The notes under the pieces: model-generated
What the model saw: the letters and a program-made list of their open reading frames with translations, nothing else
The model's database searches: none
Told to the model about the DNA's origin: nothing
Program-made: the position numbers and the translations under genes
Shown here: in pieces, positions 1-8,881 of the stretch
How positions within the stretch are numbered: the first letter of the stretch is position 1
Layout: each line of letters opens with the position of its first letter
NCBI GenBank assembly: GCA_958295855.1
Contig: OY282383.1
Location: forward strand, 2,956,481 to 3,020,480
Reading direction: 5' to 3'
Origin: an uncultured Poribacteria bacterium
Lineage (GTDB): Bacteria; Poribacteria; WGA-4E; WGA-3G
Length of the DNA stretch: 64,000 nucleotides

Positions 1-301
1 AGGTTTGGAGTTGGGTGAGCGTGATGGCGTGCTGAGACTGTATAATCCTGTCACGGCGGAGTGGTTGTACCCGTCTCGGGAACGCCTGGACAAGGTGGAA
101 TCCCGTGCGGAACAAGAATTCCGGGCACGGCAGGATGCGGAATCCCGTGCGGAACAAGAATTCCGGGCACGGCAGGATGCGGAATCCCGTGCGGAACAAG
201 AATTCCGGGCACGGCAGGATGCGGAATCCCGCGCACAACACGCTGAAGCTGAACTCGCAAAGGTACGTGCAGCACTTAAACGCTTACAAGTTTCCGAGTA
301 G
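1..301 (+). CDS. C-terminal end of a Uma2-like (DUF820) protein, 5' truncated by the window
   Basis: The frame is open from base 2 and ends at the TAG at 299-301, so only the last ~99 residues are present. The segment LRLYNPVTAEWL is the pattern I associate with the end of the Uma2/DUF820 PD-(D/E)XK-fold domain. It is followed by a charged Glu/Arg/Ala coiled-coil tail. The tail contains three exact 14-residue units (ESRAEQEFRARQDA), from a 42-bp tandem repeat. The catalytic part lies outside the window, so activity cannot be judged. The family name is a recollection; the coiled coil is directly visible. Confidence 0.6.
   Translation, partial: GLELGERDGVLRLYNPVTAEWLYPSRERLDKVESRAEQEFRARQDAESRAEQEFRARQDAESRAEQEFRARQDAESRAQHAEAELAKVRAALKRLQVSE
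104..229 (+). repeat. three exact tandem copies of a 42-bp coding repeat
   Basis: Units at 104-145, 146-187 and 188-229 are identical; the next unit diverges after a few bases. The period is a multiple of three, so the copies add 14 residues each to the coiled-coil tail without changing frame. Copy number may vary between strains. Confidence 0.95.
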
Positions 302-325
302 GGGCAGTGCCTTGTGCCTGCCCTT
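301..325. repeat. intergenic palindromic repeat, GGCACAAGGCACTGCCCC type
   Basis: GGGGCAGTGCCTTGTGCC at 301-318 is the reverse complement of a motif seen again at about 10303-10320, and in variant form near 6418-6433 and 10384-10411. It lies between the Uma2-like stop and the Shine-Dalgarno sequence of the next gene. Confidence 0.7.
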
Positions 326-341
326 CCCGAAAAGGAGATTA

Positions 342-3300
342 ATGATGAAAACTTGCAAATACCGCATGTCACAAACGAACAATTTGTGCCGTTATGGCAT
401 TATTTTAACACTCATCCTATTGGGATTTGGCACAGCAGCTGCGCAGCAGAATATCGCCCAACAGGCGTATGCCATCTTTCAACAGAACTGCCTCAACTGC
501 CACGGCCCCCATGGGGCCTTCACCGAGGCGCTCGTCATTGAGTCCGCCGCAACCTTGATTAACACCGGCACGGTTGTGCCGCGGAATCCGGATAATTCTG
601 AGTTCTATAAACGCCTGCTTGGCCCTACCGAAAATGGCGCACAGATGCCTTCCGGACAACCCCCGCTGCCGCCCGCGGCGATTGAGACGATTCGGCAATG
701 GATTGCCGCAGGCGCGCCAAGTTGGGAAGTCCAACATGACATCAACTTCATTACCACCGATGCAATGCTGACTGCCATCCAGACGCATCTGGCAGAACTC
801 TCGCCGTTTGACCGGGAATCCGCACGCTATTTTACCCTCACACACCTCTATAATGCTGGCGAAAGCCCAGAAGCACTCAAGGCTTATCAGCTCGCGCTCT
901 CCAAATTGATAAACAGCCTCTCCTGGGGGCGTAAGATTATCAATCCGGAGCCCATCGGCCCCGCCGAGACGATTTTCTACATAGATCTGCGGGACTATGA
1001 ATGGGATAGAAACGAGAAGTGGACACAGATTGAGCAGGTATATCCCTACAGCATCGAGTTCGACTCGGAAACCCAAGCGGGACTACTTGACAAACTAACA
1101 CATCTGCGGCAAGAAATGTCCTGCGAGGTGCCTTATGTCTCTGTCGACTGGTTTTTGGCGACCGCCTCACTGCCACCGCTGTATCATGACATTCTGGATT
1201 TGCCTGAAACCGACCGGCAGTTGGAACAACGCCTTGAGGTGGATGTGGCGGGAAATCTCCAGAGTGCACCGGGGAAGCGCGTCCAGCGTGCAGGTTTCAA
1301 TGAATCTGGCGTGTCGGCTAACAACCGGGTTGTGGAACGGCACACCTCAAGGTATGGCGCATATTGGAAATCTTACGACTTCGCTGGGAGTGTGGGTACG
1401 CAGAACGTCTTCACACACCCGTTGTCTTTCGAACATGATGGTGGTGAGATTGTCTTCAATCTGCCCAACGGGTTGCAGGCATACTATATCTCAGATGCAT
1501 CGGGGAATCGGATAGATGTTGCACCGCTGGACATCGTTCGCAACCCTGCGGCGAGCGATCCTGCTGTGCGCAATGGGCTGTCGTGTATTGGGTGCCACAC
1601 CGAAGGGATGAAAACCTTTGAAGATGGGGTGCGCGCGGTGATTGAACGGACAACGAACCCTTCGTATGACAGAGAACAAGCGTTGCGGCTGTATGTGGAA
1701 CAAGCCGCGATGGATGAGCTAGTGCGCGAGGATACGCAACGCTACCGGAAAGCACTTGAAGCGACAGGGGGTGTGTTTGGAGGCATTGAACCCGTGCATC
1801 GCTTCCACGAGGCGTTTCAAGGGCCTCTTGATGCGGCGCACGCTGCTGCCGCTGTCGGTTGGGAAACCGAGGCGTTTCTGCAACAGATTCGTGAGAAGCC
1901 CATCTTAGAAGACTTAGGCTTGACAGGGCTGCTAGATGCCGGTAATGTGCAACGGGATGCTTGGACATCTAACTTTAGCGACATCGTCTCTGCACTGCAT
2001 TCCGACGACGAGCCCAGCGTTATTATCCCACCGGATGATATAGACCGGCAGGACACTGTTTACATCCGCGATGCGAACCTGCGTTCGGCAATTGCATCGG
2101 CACTCGGTATAGCCCCCGGTGCAGCGATTACAGTAGAAGACATGGCAAGGTTGACGCGGCTTGAGGCGGATGAGGCTGGTATCCGCGATTTGACTGGGCT
2201 TGAGGCGGCGACAAAACTGGAACGGATAGAATTGCGACACAATGCTATCTCCGACCTCTCCCCGTTGGCGGAATTAACGCGCCTGAATAACATCAAACTC
2301 CGCGGCAATGAGATAACCGATGTGTCACCGCTCGCGCGCTTAATTAAAGTGGACTGGTTGGGGCTTGAGGAGAACAAAATCACCGATTTATCCCCGTTGG
2401 AGGGACTAACAAAATTGAACGGGATAGGGATTTCTGGCAATCCTATATCGGATGTGTCACCCCTTGCGAGTCTCAGCAGCCTGGAACGCATAGACGCTTG
2501 GCGTACCCCTATCTCCGACTTCTCCACCTTGGCGGCCTTATCCCGACTGAGATGGATAGAATTTGGCAACGATAAATCAATATCGGCACTTCCGTCTCTG
2601 AAGGGATTAAAAGCACTGAGACGGCTGGAACTTCGGGACACCAGTATCTCAGACTTCTCCGGGCTGGCGGAATTAACACAGTTGGAATGGTTATCCTTAG
2701 TGAATAACTTGATATCGGATGTGTCACCACTAAAAGATCTAAAAGGTTTGGAACATCTGAATCTTGATGCTAACGTCATCTCCGGCGTGTCGCCGCTTGC
2801 GAAGTTAACGCAGTTGGAAGTGCTGTACCTTGAGAACAACGTCATATCGGACGTATCCCCGCTTGCGGGGTTAAGCAACTTAGAACGGCTGGATCTTCGC
2901 AACAATGCCATCTCCGACTTTTCGTCTTTATCAGGGCTATCCGAGAAGACATTTATCCGAATGGAGGGCAATCCGGGTTTCCCATCGGGCGGTGCGAAAA
3001 TAACAGGCCCCTGGTTATGGGCGATAGTACCGGGAACACGCCTTGATACCACCACAGATTTTCTGGCACGAGCGACAGGGGGTGCAGCGACAGAACTGAA
3101 GGTGGCTACCAATGGCGCAAAGGAGGGAAAGGCTGTCGGGGAGAGTACTTGGACACTTCACCGGCTCTCCATTAGTAGGGATAACATTAACAGAATGACA
3201 GATTCCCTCGGCTGGGGAACAGGTGAGGAGATATATGACCATGTTGTCTACGGTTCCGTGGTCTTGGATTCTCCAGTGGAACAGGAGACAACGATGCTCG

Positions 3301-4565
3301 TCGGGAGCGATGATGCAGTCAAAGTCTGGCTCAACGGAGAGTTGGTTCACAAGGCACTCGTTTCACGTGGGGCTGACGACTATCAGGATTTTTTCCCTGT
3401 AACCCTGAAACAGGGGAAAAATGTCTTGTTAGTCGCGCTTGATAACCGCGGGCATGGCGGGTTTAGCGGCTATTTTGGGTTTTCACCTGACGCGAAATAT
3501 GAAGTATTCCAACCGAATATCCGTTTTATATTTTCCACAGAGACGACATCGGTTGAGGTCGGCGATACGTTTACCGTGCTTATGAACGCAGAAAATGTCA
3601 CCGATTTAGCGGGGTGGCAAGCTGATATTGCGTTTGACTCCGCTGTGCTTGAAGCGGTTGAGGTGAGCGAGGGCGATTTTCTGAAGGCGGAGGGCGTAAA
3701 TACCTTCTTTCAGGAGGGTGAGATTGATAACGAAACCGGTAAAATTACCGGTTTAAAGGCGGCTCGACTCTCCCCAGGCAAGGTGAGCAGACAAGGCACA
3801 CTGCTCTCGGTGAAATTCACGGCCATCGCAAGCGGAGAAAGCAGAGTGACACTGCATAACTTTCAGGCAGGTTCCCGCGGTGGTAAGACAATCCTTTCGA
3901 TTCCGCCGGAGATGACCGTTGTTGTGTCGGGGGAGGCACCCGCCTATCCAAAGTGGGATGTGAATACCGATGGCGTTGTGAACATCCTGGATTTGGTGAT
4001 GGTTGCTTCAAAACTCGGACATCAGGGGGAAAATGACGCAGATGTCAACGGGGATGGCATTGTGAATATCCTCGACCTCGTCAAAGTGGCCGGAGAACTC
4101 GGAAACCATGATGCCGCCGCACCCTCCGCAGCACAGGGCATGCTGGAAGGCACTCCGACGCGCGCAGCAGTCCACCAGTGGCTGACACAAGCACGGCACT
4201 TACCCCTCACCGATGCCACCGTGCAACGGGGCATCCGCTTCTTAGAACAACTCTTGGCCGCATTAACCCCGAAAGAGACGGCACTGTTACCCAACTACCC
4301 GAATCCCTTCAACCCAGAGACGTGGATACCGTATCACCTTGCGGAGCCTGCAGATGTGACGTTGACTATCTATGCGGCGAGTGGTGTACGGGTGCGGACA
4401 TTGGCGTTGGGGCATCAGGCAACAGGGCGCTATCAGCACCGGAGTCGTGCGGCGTATTGGGATGGGAAAAACGAAGTGGGAGAGGCTGTGGCAAGCGGTG
4501 TCTATTTTTACACACTGTCTGCAGGCGATTTCACGGCGACCGGTAAGATGTTAATAAGGAAGTAA
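342..4565 (+). CDS. exported di-haem, LRR, cohesin and dockerin protein with C-terminal sorting domain
   Basis: This 1407-aa mosaic starts at the ATG at 342, after AAAGGAG at 332-338. The frame is also open upstream, but that part overlaps the previous gene. Residues 1-36 form a signal peptide. C50-x-x-C53-H54 opens a cytochrome c-like domain, and a second haem motif C415-x-x-C418-H419 follows. Residues ~580-880 are about twelve internalin-like leucine-rich repeats (ISDVSPLA pattern). Residues ~966-1047 look like a PA14/lectin-type beta domain, ~1061-1197 a cohesin-like domain, ~1204-1257 a type I dockerin with two DxNxDGxVNILDL loops, and ~1316-1407 a FlgD-like tail starting NYPNPFNPETWIPY. 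The haem part suggests redox chemistry, as in planctomycete-type cytochrome c proteins, and the rest suggests surface binding. Substrate unknown. Confidence 0.85.
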   Translation: MMKTCKYRMSQTNNLCRYGIILTLILLGFGTAAAQQNIAQQAYAIFQQNCLNCHGPHGAFTEALVIESAATLINTGTVVPRNPDNSEFYKRLLGPTENGAQMPSGQPPLPPAAIETIRQWIAAGAPSWEVQHDINFITTDAMLTAIQTHLAELSPFDRESARYFTLTHLYNAGESPEALKAYQLALSKLINSLSWGRKIINPEPIGPAETIFYIDLRDYEWDRNEKWTQIEQVYPYSIEFDSETQAGLLDKLTHLRQEMSCEVPYVSVDWFLATASLPPLYHDILDLPETDRQLEQRLEVDVAGNLQSAPGKRVQRAGFNESGVSANNRVVERHTSRYGAYWKSYDFAGSVGTQNVFTHPLSFEHDGGEIVFNLPNGLQAYYISDASGNRIDVAPLDIVRNPAASDPAVRNGLSCIGCHTEGMKTFEDGVRAVIERTTNPSYDREQALRLYVEQAAMDELVREDTQRYRKALEATGGVFGGIEPVHRFHEAFQGPLDAAHAAAAVGWETEAFLQQIREKPILEDLGLTGLLDAGNVQRDAWTSNFSDIVSALHSDDEPSVIIPPDDIDRQDTVYIRDANLRSAIASALGIAPGAAITVEDMARLTRLEADEAGIRDLTGLEAATKLERIELRHNAISDLSPLAELTRLNNIKLRGNEITDVSPLARLIKVDWLGLEENKITDLSPLEGLTKLNGIGISGNPISDVSPLASLSSLERIDAWRTPISDFSTLAALSRLRWIEFGNDKSISALPSLKGLKALRRLELRDTSISDFSGLAELTQLEWLSLVNNLISDVSPLKDLKGLEHLNLDANVISGVSPLAKLTQLEVLYLENNVISDVSPLAGLSNLERLDLRNNAISDFSSLSGLSEKTFIRMEGNPGFPSGGAKITGPWLWAIVPGTRLDTTTDFLARATGGAATELKVATNGAKEGKAVGESTWTLHRLSISRDNINRMTDSLGWGTGEEIYDHVVYGSVVLDSPVEQETTMLVGSDDAVKVWLNGELVHKALVSRGADDYQDFFPVTLKQGKNVLLVALDNRGHGGFSGYFGFSPDAKYEVFQPNIRFIFSTETTSVEVGDTFTVLMNAENVTDLAGWQADIAFDSAVLEAVEVSEGDFLKAEGVNTFFQEGEIDNETGKITGLKAARLSPGKVSRQGTLLSVKFTAIASGESRVTLHNFQAGSRGGKTILSIPPEMTVVVSGEAPAYPKWDVNTDGVVNILDLVMVASKLGHQGENDADVNGDGIVNILDLVKVAGELGNHDAAAPSAAQGMLEGTPTRAAVHQWLTQARHLPLTDATVQRGIRFLEQLLAALTPKETALLPNYPNPFNPETWIPYHLAEPADVTLTIYAASGVRVRTLALGHQATGRYQHRSRAAYWDGKNEVGEAVASGVYFYTLSAGDFTATGKMLIRK

Positions 4566-4582
4566 TCCCATTTGATTTGTAA

Positions 4583-4604
4583 GGGCGGAGCCTTGTCTCC
4601 GCCC
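4583..4604 (+). terminator. GC-rich hairpin after the mosaic protein gene
   Basis: GGGCGGAG (4583-4590) pairs exactly with CTCCGCCC (4597-4604) across a 6-base loop, 18 bases after the stop. No T-run follows, so it could be a Rho-independent-like terminator or a member of the dispersed palindromic repeats. Confidence 0.5.
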
Positions 4605-4684
4605 GCCTTCTGAAAAGAAAAAACAATACAAACTGGGTTACTAAAGGTATTCTTCACTATTTTCAATAGTGGTGAAAACTTGGA

Positions 4685-4707
4685 TTGTCAGAAGTCTCTT
4701 CTGACAA
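4685..4707. promoter_or_regulatory. perfect 10-bp inverted repeat before the symporter gene
   Basis: TTGTCAGAAG, TCT, CTTCTGACAA is a perfect stem with a 3-base loop. It ends 36 bases before the symporter ATG and 20 bases before its Shine-Dalgarno sequence. It could be an operator or a leader hairpin. No T-run follows, so termination is less likely. Confidence 0.45.
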
Positions 4708-4743
4708 CCCAAAACTGAAAATGAAAACAAAGGAGATAAGACT

Positions 4744-6324
4744 ATGAGTGAAAATGGAAATACAAAAAGCAGCCTTGGTCTGCTCTACGGTATTGTTATT
4801 GCCATCGTAGCAGGGGCACTTATCGGGGGGCTTGCTCCAAATGTAGCGAGCCATACCACCGTTCTCGGTGAGATATTCTTAAACCTGCTCAAGATGATAG
4901 TTGTCCCGCTGGTGATGCTCTCAATGATAGTTGGCATTACCAACTTAGGCGACATCCGAAACCTCGGTAAAATAGGTGGTAGAACTGTGCTTTACTATAT
5001 GGCAACCACGGGGCTGTCTGTCCTCGTTGGAATCATTCTTGTCAATGTGTTTATGCCCGGCCGCGGGCTCTCCCAAGGCGAGGAAGATCCCAATTTAGGC
5101 TATACCCTCAGCGGGGAGGAGATGCATACCGTCACGTTGGATGGGCAATTCAATAGAACCTATAACGAGAAGTATGTTGTCACGCTCGCCGACCAGAATG
5201 TTAAAGGGGAAGTAGAATCCATATCAGATACTACCGTCACTGTGAAGTCATGGACACTTTTGGATCCAAACGCAGTTTACGTAGTAACCAGTACAGGGGA
5301 GCGGTTGCTGTTCGTTGACGGTAAACCGGGTGAGATGCAACTCAACCCGACAGGGAAAGGTATTAACATCGCCCTCCCAATTGCGGGCGAAATAGAAGGC
5401 AAAGAAGAACGGGATATGTTGGGCACCCTGAAAGAGGTTGTCTTGGGCAACCCTGCAACCGGGAAAGAGGGGATGATTCCCGAAAATGTGTTCAAAGCCA
5501 TGGCAAACATGGATATCCTCCCTTTAATCTTTTTCTCGCTTTTCATCGGCGGTGCTTTATCGGTACTTGGGGAACGGGGGAAGCCTGCGATTCAACTGAT
5601 TTCGGGGCTAAATGATGCCGTGATGCAAATCGTCCATTGGATTATGTATATCGCACCGATTGGTATTTTTGGGCTAATTGCTGGCCGCATCGGCGAAGCA
5701 AAGGGATTTTCAGGCTTTTGGCCCGAATTGGTGGCTGTTGGAAAATATAGCTTCACCGTCATCTTAGGGCTCTCCGTTCATGGTGCCATAGTTTTACCAC
5801 TGTTGCTGTTGATTTTCGGACGCAGAAATCCACTGGACTATGTGAAGGGGATGGCAACTGCCTTACTCAATGCATTTTCAACGGCTTCTTCGAGTGCCAC
5901 CTTACCCATAACAATGGATCAGGTAGAAACGAAAAACGGTGTTTCAAAACGCACCTCCAGTTTTGTCCTACCGCTGGGTGCCACAATCAACATGGACGGC
6001 ACAGCCCTTTATGAAGCCGTAGCTGTTATGTTCATTGCCCAGGTATATGCAATTTCAATGGAGCCAGCACAACAATTAGTTATTGTACTGACTGCAACGC
6101 TTGCTGCCATCGGTGCCGCGGGGATTCCTGAAGCAGGCCTCGTCACCATGGTCATCGTGCTTAGAGCCGTTGACTTACCGATTGAGGGTATCACTTTGAT
6201 TCTCTCTGTAGATTGGTTGCTCGACAGGTTCCGCACCACAGTCAACGTTTGGGGCGACAGCGTCGGCGCAGGTATCATTGAAACATACGAATCCAAGAGT
6301 TCCGCAGAAGCACCTGCGACTTAG
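4744..6324 (+). CDS. sodium/proton-dicarboxylate or glutamate symporter (DAACS/SDF family) with enlarged loop
   Basis: This is an inner-membrane secondary transporter for acidic amino acids or C4-dicarboxylates. Family hallmarks are KMIVVPLVMLSMIVGI near the N-terminus, the serine-rich TASSSATLP hairpin (~residues 380-388), LPLGATINMDGTAL and DWLLDRFRTTVNVWGD. The 526-aa length exceeds the usual ~420. The extra ~100 residues (about 105-220) form one hydrophilic block between early membrane helices, with alternating polar and hydrophobic residues that look like an added beta domain. The start at 4744 follows AAAGGAG at ~4729. The gene appears monocistronic. Substrate cannot be assigned. Confidence 0.9.
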   Translation: MSENGNTKSSLGLLYGIVIAIVAGALIGGLAPNVASHTTVLGEIFLNLLKMIVVPLVMLSMIVGITNLGDIRNLGKIGGRTVLYYMATTGLSVLVGIILVNVFMPGRGLSQGEEDPNLGYTLSGEEMHTVTLDGQFNRTYNEKYVVTLADQNVKGEVESISDTTVTVKSWTLLDPNAVYVVTSTGERLLFVDGKPGEMQLNPTGKGINIALPIAGEIEGKEERDMLGTLKEVVLGNPATGKEGMIPENVFKAMANMDILPLIFFSLFIGGALSVLGERGKPAIQLISGLNDAVMQIVHWIMYIAPIGIFGLIAGRIGEAKGFSGFWPELVAVGKYSFTVILGLSVHGAIVLPLLLLIFGRRNPLDYVKGMATALLNAFSTASSSATLPITMDQVETKNGVSKRTSSFVLPLGATINMDGTALYEAVAVMFIAQVYAISMEPAQQLVIVLTATLAAIGAAGIPEAGLVTMVIVLRAVDLPIEGITLILSVDWLLDRFRTTVNVWGDSVGAGIIETYESKSSAEAPAT

Positions 6325-6538
6325 GGAGTCGCAGTAGGCATGGTGAGGTGAAGTTTAAGCAAATAATTGTGAATTGCGGCGGATGTATACTCCTGCAAAT
6401 CCTTCGATGACGGGTAGGCACAAGGCACTACCTCTACTGGTTCAGACAATGAACACCGCAGGTGCCCCGATTCAATTCTTAAGCTTCATCTCACTGCGCC
6501 CTGACATTCAGACTTCATGACATTTCATCACAAACACA
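6325..6538. other. intergenic region with a repeat fragment
   Basis: No coding sequence or RNA gene was recognised. Bases ~6411-6435 carry GGCACAAGGCACTACC, a variant of the palindromic repeat at 301 and 10303. I see no convincing Shine-Dalgarno sequence before the permease start at 6539. Confidence 0.5.
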
Positions 6539-8746
6539 ATGAACACGCAAAACGAATCAACCTCATCACATTCACAACAGCAACCATCAATCACCGGCGC
6601 GACAATTCTCGCAATCATCAGCGTCACGCTCGCTGCTGGCTGGATTGCATTCGCCTACTACAAAGGCGTACGCGCTGATGCAAATCGGATTCTGCTATTG
6701 CACCCGATCGTGCCGATGTTGCTCATTGTGCTGTTAAGCCGCGTTCACCGCTGGATTGAGATAAAAAGCATCGTTACCTTGGAAATTCTGATGATGGGCG
6801 TGTGGCTATTTCTCAGAATGCTAGGCACGCTGATGCCCTTTATTCTCGGCTTCGGGTTCGCATACCTCTTCAGATTTCTCTGGAACGCGTTCCCTTTCAA
6901 GAACGGATATCTACGCGGGATTACAACCGTTGTTATCCTTGTGCTCTGTGGTATCGCGCTGTTTTATTCCGGGCGGCGGGTTGGTGCTCAAGCGCAGCAA
7001 ATGGGCAAAGGGTTGCAGAAATTTTATCACGAATCGCTCCTACCGTTTGTCGTCGGCGAAAAACTAAACGCGATGGCTATTGAGGAGTCTGGGGAAACGC
7101 GGACTATCTATCTCGGCACAAACCACAGCCTCTATGTCCTTCAAGAACCTGCGCGCTTGGAAAGCGCGCCGACATGGAGCAGAGCGACGATCAGAAAAGG
7201 GATTACAAATGGTGACATCATTGGAAAATCCATCCAGGCAATCGCTGTCGCTGACAACGTAATCTATGCTGGCACGCCAAACGGGCTATACCAACGCAAC
7301 CAGCGTGACGAAAAACCTATCTGGACAGAACTGAAAAATGCTCCTTTCACGGGTACCTCAGTCCAGGCTATCAGCATTCCGAGTTGGGATAACTCCCAAA
7401 TTTACATCGGAACGCAACAGGGGCTTTATAGCAGTGACGATTCAGGTAACACTTGGACACCGGTTGCACCGGAGACTTTTGGCATGCTATCTATTGTCAG
7501 CATCGTCTCTATTGAGGAGACAGATGAGAATAGCAAAACCGTTTATGTTGCCAGCACAGCAGGAACAGCACAGGAGTCTAACCGTCCGGCGAGGGCAGAG
7601 GCATCCAATCCGCAGGCGACAACATCTGTAAAGTCTGAGTCTACGGAAGAGGAGCAAACTGCCTATGGTAAGGGTACATCGGTGCATTGGCACATGGAAG
7701 GCTCCTCCCTCGACTGGGAACTCCTCCCTTCAGGTGACACTGTACCGCTGATTCACGCCATCGCGGCGGGCGATGGGGCCCATGCGGAACTCTACGCAGG
7801 TACATCTGAGGGCATCCATCACTGGACTGCCCTGAACAGATGGCAGAAACTGGAGGAGGCAGAACTACTCCCAAAATCTGTTTCGTTGTTAGTCGCCGCC
7901 CCTTCCGGGCTATACGCTGGCGACGAGCATATTCTTCGTTATAGCCCCACCGCCACAGAGAAAAGGCACTGGGAGGCGACCGTCGCCTCAAAGGCAGGCA
8001 TTCTTAACACCTACAAAGATACATCAATTGGCAAGCAGGTACAGGCATACCTGACTGAAAGGGTACCGAGCCTGGCTCAAACTGGTGGCTCAGCTGTCAA
8101 ATGGGTTTCAGGATTTGCAGGCTCCGCCGCTTTTCAGTTCGGTGGGCTTCTCGCCACAGTGTCCCTCGCGTTCATCATCTTTGTCTATGCAAGCCAATCG
8201 TTTGAAAACTATTTCCGCGCCCTCACGACACTCATACCCGAAACGTATCGCGCGACCGTCAAGGCATATCTGCGGGAAATTGATAAGAACATGCAACAGT
8301 ATCTCAAAGGCCAGGTGACAGTCATCGCGATTGTGTCCGTGCTCTCCAGCATTGTGTACAGCATAATTGGCGTGCCATTCGCGCTGCTCATCGGCTTACT
8401 TGCCGGGTTTTGCAATGCCATACCCACTTTTGGTCCCTTCATTGGGGGCGGCTTCGCTTTCATAGCCATGCTGATGGGGCTGGCCGCGGGAGATTTCAGC
8501 GTCGTCGGTTTTCTGACTCGCAGTGCATTTTTGTTGGGAGCCATCCTCGGTATCCAGATGGTTGACAACTCGCTCATCTCGCCTAAAGTGATGAGCAGTG
8601 CTGTGGATGTCGACCCATTGCTCATTATGTTCGCCGTGATTGTTGGGGCATCCGTTCTCGGTTTTTGGGGAGTCTTGCTTGCCATCCCTATTATTGTTGT
8701 GATAAAATCTGCTATTGCTGTTTCACAACGAGGCACCACGTGTTAA
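6539..8746 (+). CDS. AI-2E/PerM-family permease with inserted extracytoplasmic beta-propeller
   Basis: The 735-aa protein has N-terminal membrane helices (residues ~20-150) and a C-terminal helix bundle (~520-730) with the PerM/TqsA-type core, including the GFCNAIPTFGPFIGG loop and the QMVDNSLISPKVM segment. Between them lie ~330 soluble residues with six YxGTxxGLY-type strands (for example IYLGTNHSLY, IYAGTPNGLY, IYIGTQQGLY followed by SSDDSGNTW). That is the BNR/Ycf48-like propeller pattern. The insertion falls where normal family members have a short variable extracytoplasmic segment. Usual length is ~350 aa. AI-2E transport is only a family name; cargo is unknown. No Shine-Dalgarno sequence is seen, so the start is less certain. 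Confidence 0.85.
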   Translation: MNTQNESTSSHSQQQPSITGATILAIISVTLAAGWIAFAYYKGVRADANRILLLHPIVPMLLIVLLSRVHRWIEIKSIVTLEILMMGVWLFLRMLGTLMPFILGFGFAYLFRFLWNAFPFKNGYLRGITTVVILVLCGIALFYSGRRVGAQAQQMGKGLQKFYHESLLPFVVGEKLNAMAIEESGETRTIYLGTNHSLYVLQEPARLESAPTWSRATIRKGITNGDIIGKSIQAIAVADNVIYAGTPNGLYQRNQRDEKPIWTELKNAPFTGTSVQAISIPSWDNSQIYIGTQQGLYSSDDSGNTWTPVAPETFGMLSIVSIVSIEETDENSKTVYVASTAGTAQESNRPARAEASNPQATTSVKSESTEEEQTAYGKGTSVHWHMEGSSLDWELLPSGDTVPLIHAIAAGDGAHAELYAGTSEGIHHWTALNRWQKLEEAELLPKSVSLLVAAPSGLYAGDEHILRYSPTATEKRHWEATVASKAGILNTYKDTSIGKQVQAYLTERVPSLAQTGGSAVKWVSGFAGSAAFQFGGLLATVSLAFIIFVYASQSFENYFRALTTLIPETYRATVKAYLREIDKNMQQYLKGQVTVIAIVSVLSSIVYSIIGVPFALLIGLLAGFCNAIPTFGPFIGGGFAFIAMLMGLAAGDFSVVGFLTRSAFLLGAILGIQMVDNSLISPKVMSSAVDVDPLLIMFAVIVGASVLGFWGVLLAIPIIVVIKSAIAVSQRGTTC

Positions 8747-8770
8747 CGGAGAAAAAAGGGAGGAGTGGAA

Positions 8771-8799
8771 GGATGGAAGGGTAGGGCATCCTTCCATCC
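8771..8799 (+). terminator. hairpin after the permease gene
   Basis: GGATGGAAGG (8771-8780) pairs perfectly with CCTTCCATCC (8790-8799) over a 9-base loop. It is followed by CCTTCCA-like pyrimidine repeats to ~8830. No T-run is present. It may act as a terminator or reflect short-repeat expansion. Confidence 0.5.
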
Positions 8800-8881
8800 T
8801 TCCATCCTTCCACCCTTTCACCCTTCCATCCGTTTTGTCGGAGCGAAGGACCATTGTTAAAAATGCTCTGGAGGAACCCTA

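Noticed and set aside
104..229. CRISPR-like array
   Set aside because: The units are contiguous with no spacers and encode a coiled coil.
105..341. N-terminal extension of the mosaic protein (1486-aa version)
   Set aside because: It overlaps the Uma2-like gene and its tandem repeat; the ATG at 342 has a ribosome site and is followed by a signal peptide.
2060..3112. 350-aa open frame on the minus strand
   Set aside because: It is antisense to the leucine-rich repeats, whose periodic sequence keeps several frames open.
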